Source: CADEED01 sp039930985 (lineage in GTDB: Bacteria; Pseudomonadota; Gammaproteobacteria; Steroidobacterales; Steroidobacteraceae). From it: 64,000 nt of DNA. The position numbers and the translations under genes were made by a program. The notes under the pieces were generated by a model that was given only the letters and a program-made list of their open reading frames with translations, was not told the origin of the DNA and searched no databases. The stretch lies in NCBI GenBank assembly GCA_039930985.1, contig JBDTSV010000067.1, positions 1-64,000 of the forward strand. The letters run 5' to 3'. Positions 62,349 to 64,000 of the stretch are shown here, piece after piece. Position 1 is the first letter of the stretch. Every line of letters begins with the position of its first letter.

Positions 62349-62948
62349 TCAGGCCTCTTTCATGCCGAGCGTCTTCTGCACTTCCTCGCCCTTGGCTTTC
62401 ACAGCCTTGGCCTTTTCGGCGGCCAGGGTGGTCTTGCCATCGGACGAAGCTGCCGTGGCTTCCGCCCACTCGGACTTCATCCAGTCGAGCCCGGACTTCG
62501 CCGATGCGAGCTCGTCCTTGCTGACCTTGATGTGAATCTTCTTCTTGGACAGTTCATCGACGCGCGCCTCGATGCTCTGGACCATCTTCGGCACTTCGAC
62601 ATTCAGGTCTTCCCACTCGCTCTTCGCAACGGCGTACGCGGCACGCGCGTGTTCCTTGCCCGAAGCAACCGCGTCCTTGAGCGAGGCCACGGCCTTGTCG
62701 AGCTGCGGTGTGCCGGCGAGAACGTCCGCGTATTCCTTCTTGTCGTAGCTCTCTTTGAGCCGGGCAAGCTGGGACTCGACGCCCTTCAATCCATCCGGCG
62801 CGTACTTCGCGGCGTCATCCTTGACGTCTTTCAGCGAGGCCTCGATCGACTCCAGCGCCTTGTTGGCGGGGCCTCTCTGCTGGGCGCAGCCGCCCATCAC
62901 GAGCAGTGAGGTCGCGGCGAGCGCGAGGAATACTTTTGAAATTTGCAT
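62349..62948 (-). CDS. coiled lipoprotein, paralogue of 55972-56589
   Basis: A 199-residue protein starting at the ATG at 62948 behind AAGGAGAG, with a lipobox MGGC (Cys21). The body is one long helical, Lys/Glu-rich region (KALESIEASLKDVKDDAAKY, AKSEWEDLNVEVPKMVQSIE). It is alike in layout to the lipoprotein at 55972. Confidence 0.75.
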   Translation of the reverse strand: MQISKVFLALAATSLLVMGGCAQQRGPANKALESIEASLKDVKDDAAKYAPDGLKGVESQLARLKESYDKKEYADVLAGTPQLDKAVASLKDAVASGKEHARAAYAVAKSEWEDLNVEVPKMVQSIEARVDELSKKKIHIKVSKDELASAKSGLDWMKSEWAEATAASSDGKTTLAAEKAKAVKAKGEEVQKTLGMKEA

Positions 62949-63448
62949 GAATCTCTCCTTCAGTTTGTAGCTTCCGCTGGCCATCCGGTGTCGTTAGTCA
63001 CGGCAACCCCTCGGGGCGCGGAGCCTGCACATTGCAAGCGTACTTGGGGTGCGCCTAACAGCCGCGTAGGACAGATGCGCAAATACTGTGGGCAAATGCC
63101 CAAACCAGCTTCGGAGGACGTGCCCAGACCATTGCTAGCCCCTGAGATGCCAGCCGTGACGACTTCACACCGGGGCCTGTTCGGCAACCATACGAACCCC
63201 CTGACTGGCGCCCCCAAGCCTTGATCAGGGGCTATATATAAGGAGACAGGCAAACGCGCGCCGACTACCGCGCGAGCGTGTCGACGCCGAGGCGCTGCGT
63301 GCCGCAGCGGGATTCTCGGGAAGGCCGAAACAGGGGGTGACCACGCGCGGATCGCGCCATCGTCGCGAGCCACCGACATTGGAAGTTAGACGACCCGACT
63401 GGGATCATGCGCGCCGCGCCGGGGAGCGCCTAACTCATGAGGTCTCAC
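62949..63448. other. 500-base stretch without a gene
   Basis: I see no gene here. It holds the shared 12-mer (minus-strand CATCTGTCCTAC) near 63063-63074, an inverted repeat CCCCTGA (63198-63204) with TCAGGGG (63225-63231), and next to it an AT-rich stretch CTATATATAAGGAG that may be a promoter for the right-hand lipoprotein gene. Confidence 0.4.
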
Positions 63449-64000
63449 ATGCTTCACCAAAGCCGATTCGTCGCTGTTCTCGCCGCTGCCGCAGCGCTCG
63501 CCGCCTGCAAACCGAAGGCGGAGGCGCCGGAGCAAGTTGCCGAGCCACCGGCTGAAGAGGCCACCACTACCGAGAATGCGGCGCCGGCAACCGCTTTGCT
63601 GTCTGCGTGCAAGATCAAGATGACCCAGCCGGAGCCGCATGAATGGGCCACCAACTGGGATCCGGCGCACACCCGCACGGTGAGCCAGAACCCAAGTGGT
63701 GTGCGTTCGTTTTACTGGGCGGACGAGAACGAGAAGAAGGTGGCGACCGACAGCAACACGGCCATTCCACTCGACCTGCTCTGCGGCAGCGACGACGATG
63801 TCGCGCCTGCGATCAAGTTCGACATCACCGCGTTCGACTCCCGCCCCGGCGATGTGCCGCTGGCGCCCGGAACTTATGTCATCGCGCCGAAGGCCAGCCC
63901 CGCGAAGAACAAGCCGGGCGAGTTCATCGTCGGCCTGATGTTGTTCAACAAGTCGATGTTCGCGGCCGAGAGCGGCACGCTCAAGATCGACCGCTTCGAC
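63449..64000 (+). CDS. lipoprotein, 3' end cut by window
   Basis: The frame is open to the end of the window, and 184 residues are visible. The ATG at 63449 (GAGG before it; an ATG at 63437 is also in frame) opens a lipoprotein leader with lipobox LAAC. An Ala/Glu/Thr-rich linker follows, then a Trp-rich domain (EPHEWATNWDPAHTRTV, GVRSFYWADENEKK) that I do not recognise. Confidence 0.65.
   Translation, partial: MLHQSRFVAVLAAAAALAACKPKAEAPEQVAEPPAEEATTTENAAPATALLSACKIKMTQPEPHEWATNWDPAHTRTVSQNPSGVRSFYWADENEKKVATDSNTAIPLDLLCGSDDDVAPAIKFDITAFDSRPGDVPLAPGTYVIAPKASPAKNKPGEFIVGLMLFNKSMFAAESGTLKIDRFD

Noticed and set aside
1..64000. CRISPR array, tRNA or rRNA genes
   Set aside because: I found no regularly spaced repeats and no convincing cloverleaf or rRNA stretch by eye.

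Overview
The window is chromosomal DNA from a high-GC proteobacterium. GC-rich third codon positions, a TIGR02999-type ECF sigma factor, class I fructose-bisphosphate aldolase, many secreted beta-propeller and lipoproteins, two MocR regulators and ORF6N/DUF1016 genes together suggest a gammaproteobacterium of the Xanthomonadales/Steroidobacterales/Nevskiales kind. This placement is inferred from gene content; no rRNA or tRNA gene is visible.

Regions. (1) 1-19.0 kb is ordinary backbone: a partial esterase, a lipoprotein, an ECF sigma factor without its kinase, a trypsin-tachylectin chimera, an EF-hand protein, a DUF1835-like protein, aldolase, FG-GAP and BNR secreted proteins, an MBL hydrolase, an M48-like protein lacking its zinc ligands, and two tandem secreted paralogues. 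(2) 19.1-22.2 kb is a toxin-antitoxin cluster: an intact HigBA-like pair with an operator-like palindrome over the toxin start, an orphan antitoxin beside a half toxin, a ParE-like pair, a decayed antitoxin copy, an ORF6N gene and ORF6N scraps, with perfect or nearly perfect palindromes scattered between them. (3) 22.4-34.8 kb is a lower-GC defence island: a twice-frameshifted NERD-UvrD helicase; a tight five-gene operon (DNA methyltransferase, BglII-like endonuclease, ParB-like protein, SNF2-type helicase, DUF3883 nuclease-like protein); two unknown minus-strand genes; and a 1028-residue PLD-helicase-DUF3427 protein. (4) 34.9-43.3 kb holds two intact DUF1016 (YhcG-like) nucleases, one intact and several broken ORF6N genes, and a fused remnant of an HNH nuclease and a second DUF3427 helicase. 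A short housekeeping block (propeller protein, AraC regulator, alpha/beta hydrolase) lies inside it. (5) 43.6-64 kb returns to backbone: a split BLUF/EAL light-signalling pair, SnoaL-like proteins, an exported SDR, a ThuA protein, an MBL hydrolase, MocR regulators, an HtrA-like protease, a GNAT acetyltransferase, two paralogous coiled lipoproteins and a partial lipoprotein at the right edge.

The two strongest leads are: (a) the five-gene operon at 23.88-29.32 kb, a restriction-modification core translationally coupled to ParB-like, SNF2 and DUF3883 proteins, which I cannot match to a named system; and (b) long perfect palindromes at equivalent positions inside the ORF6N and DUF1016 coding sequences. 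In (b) the arm sequence differs from copy to copy while self-complementarity is kept, and related palindromes lie among the TA genes and gene remnants.
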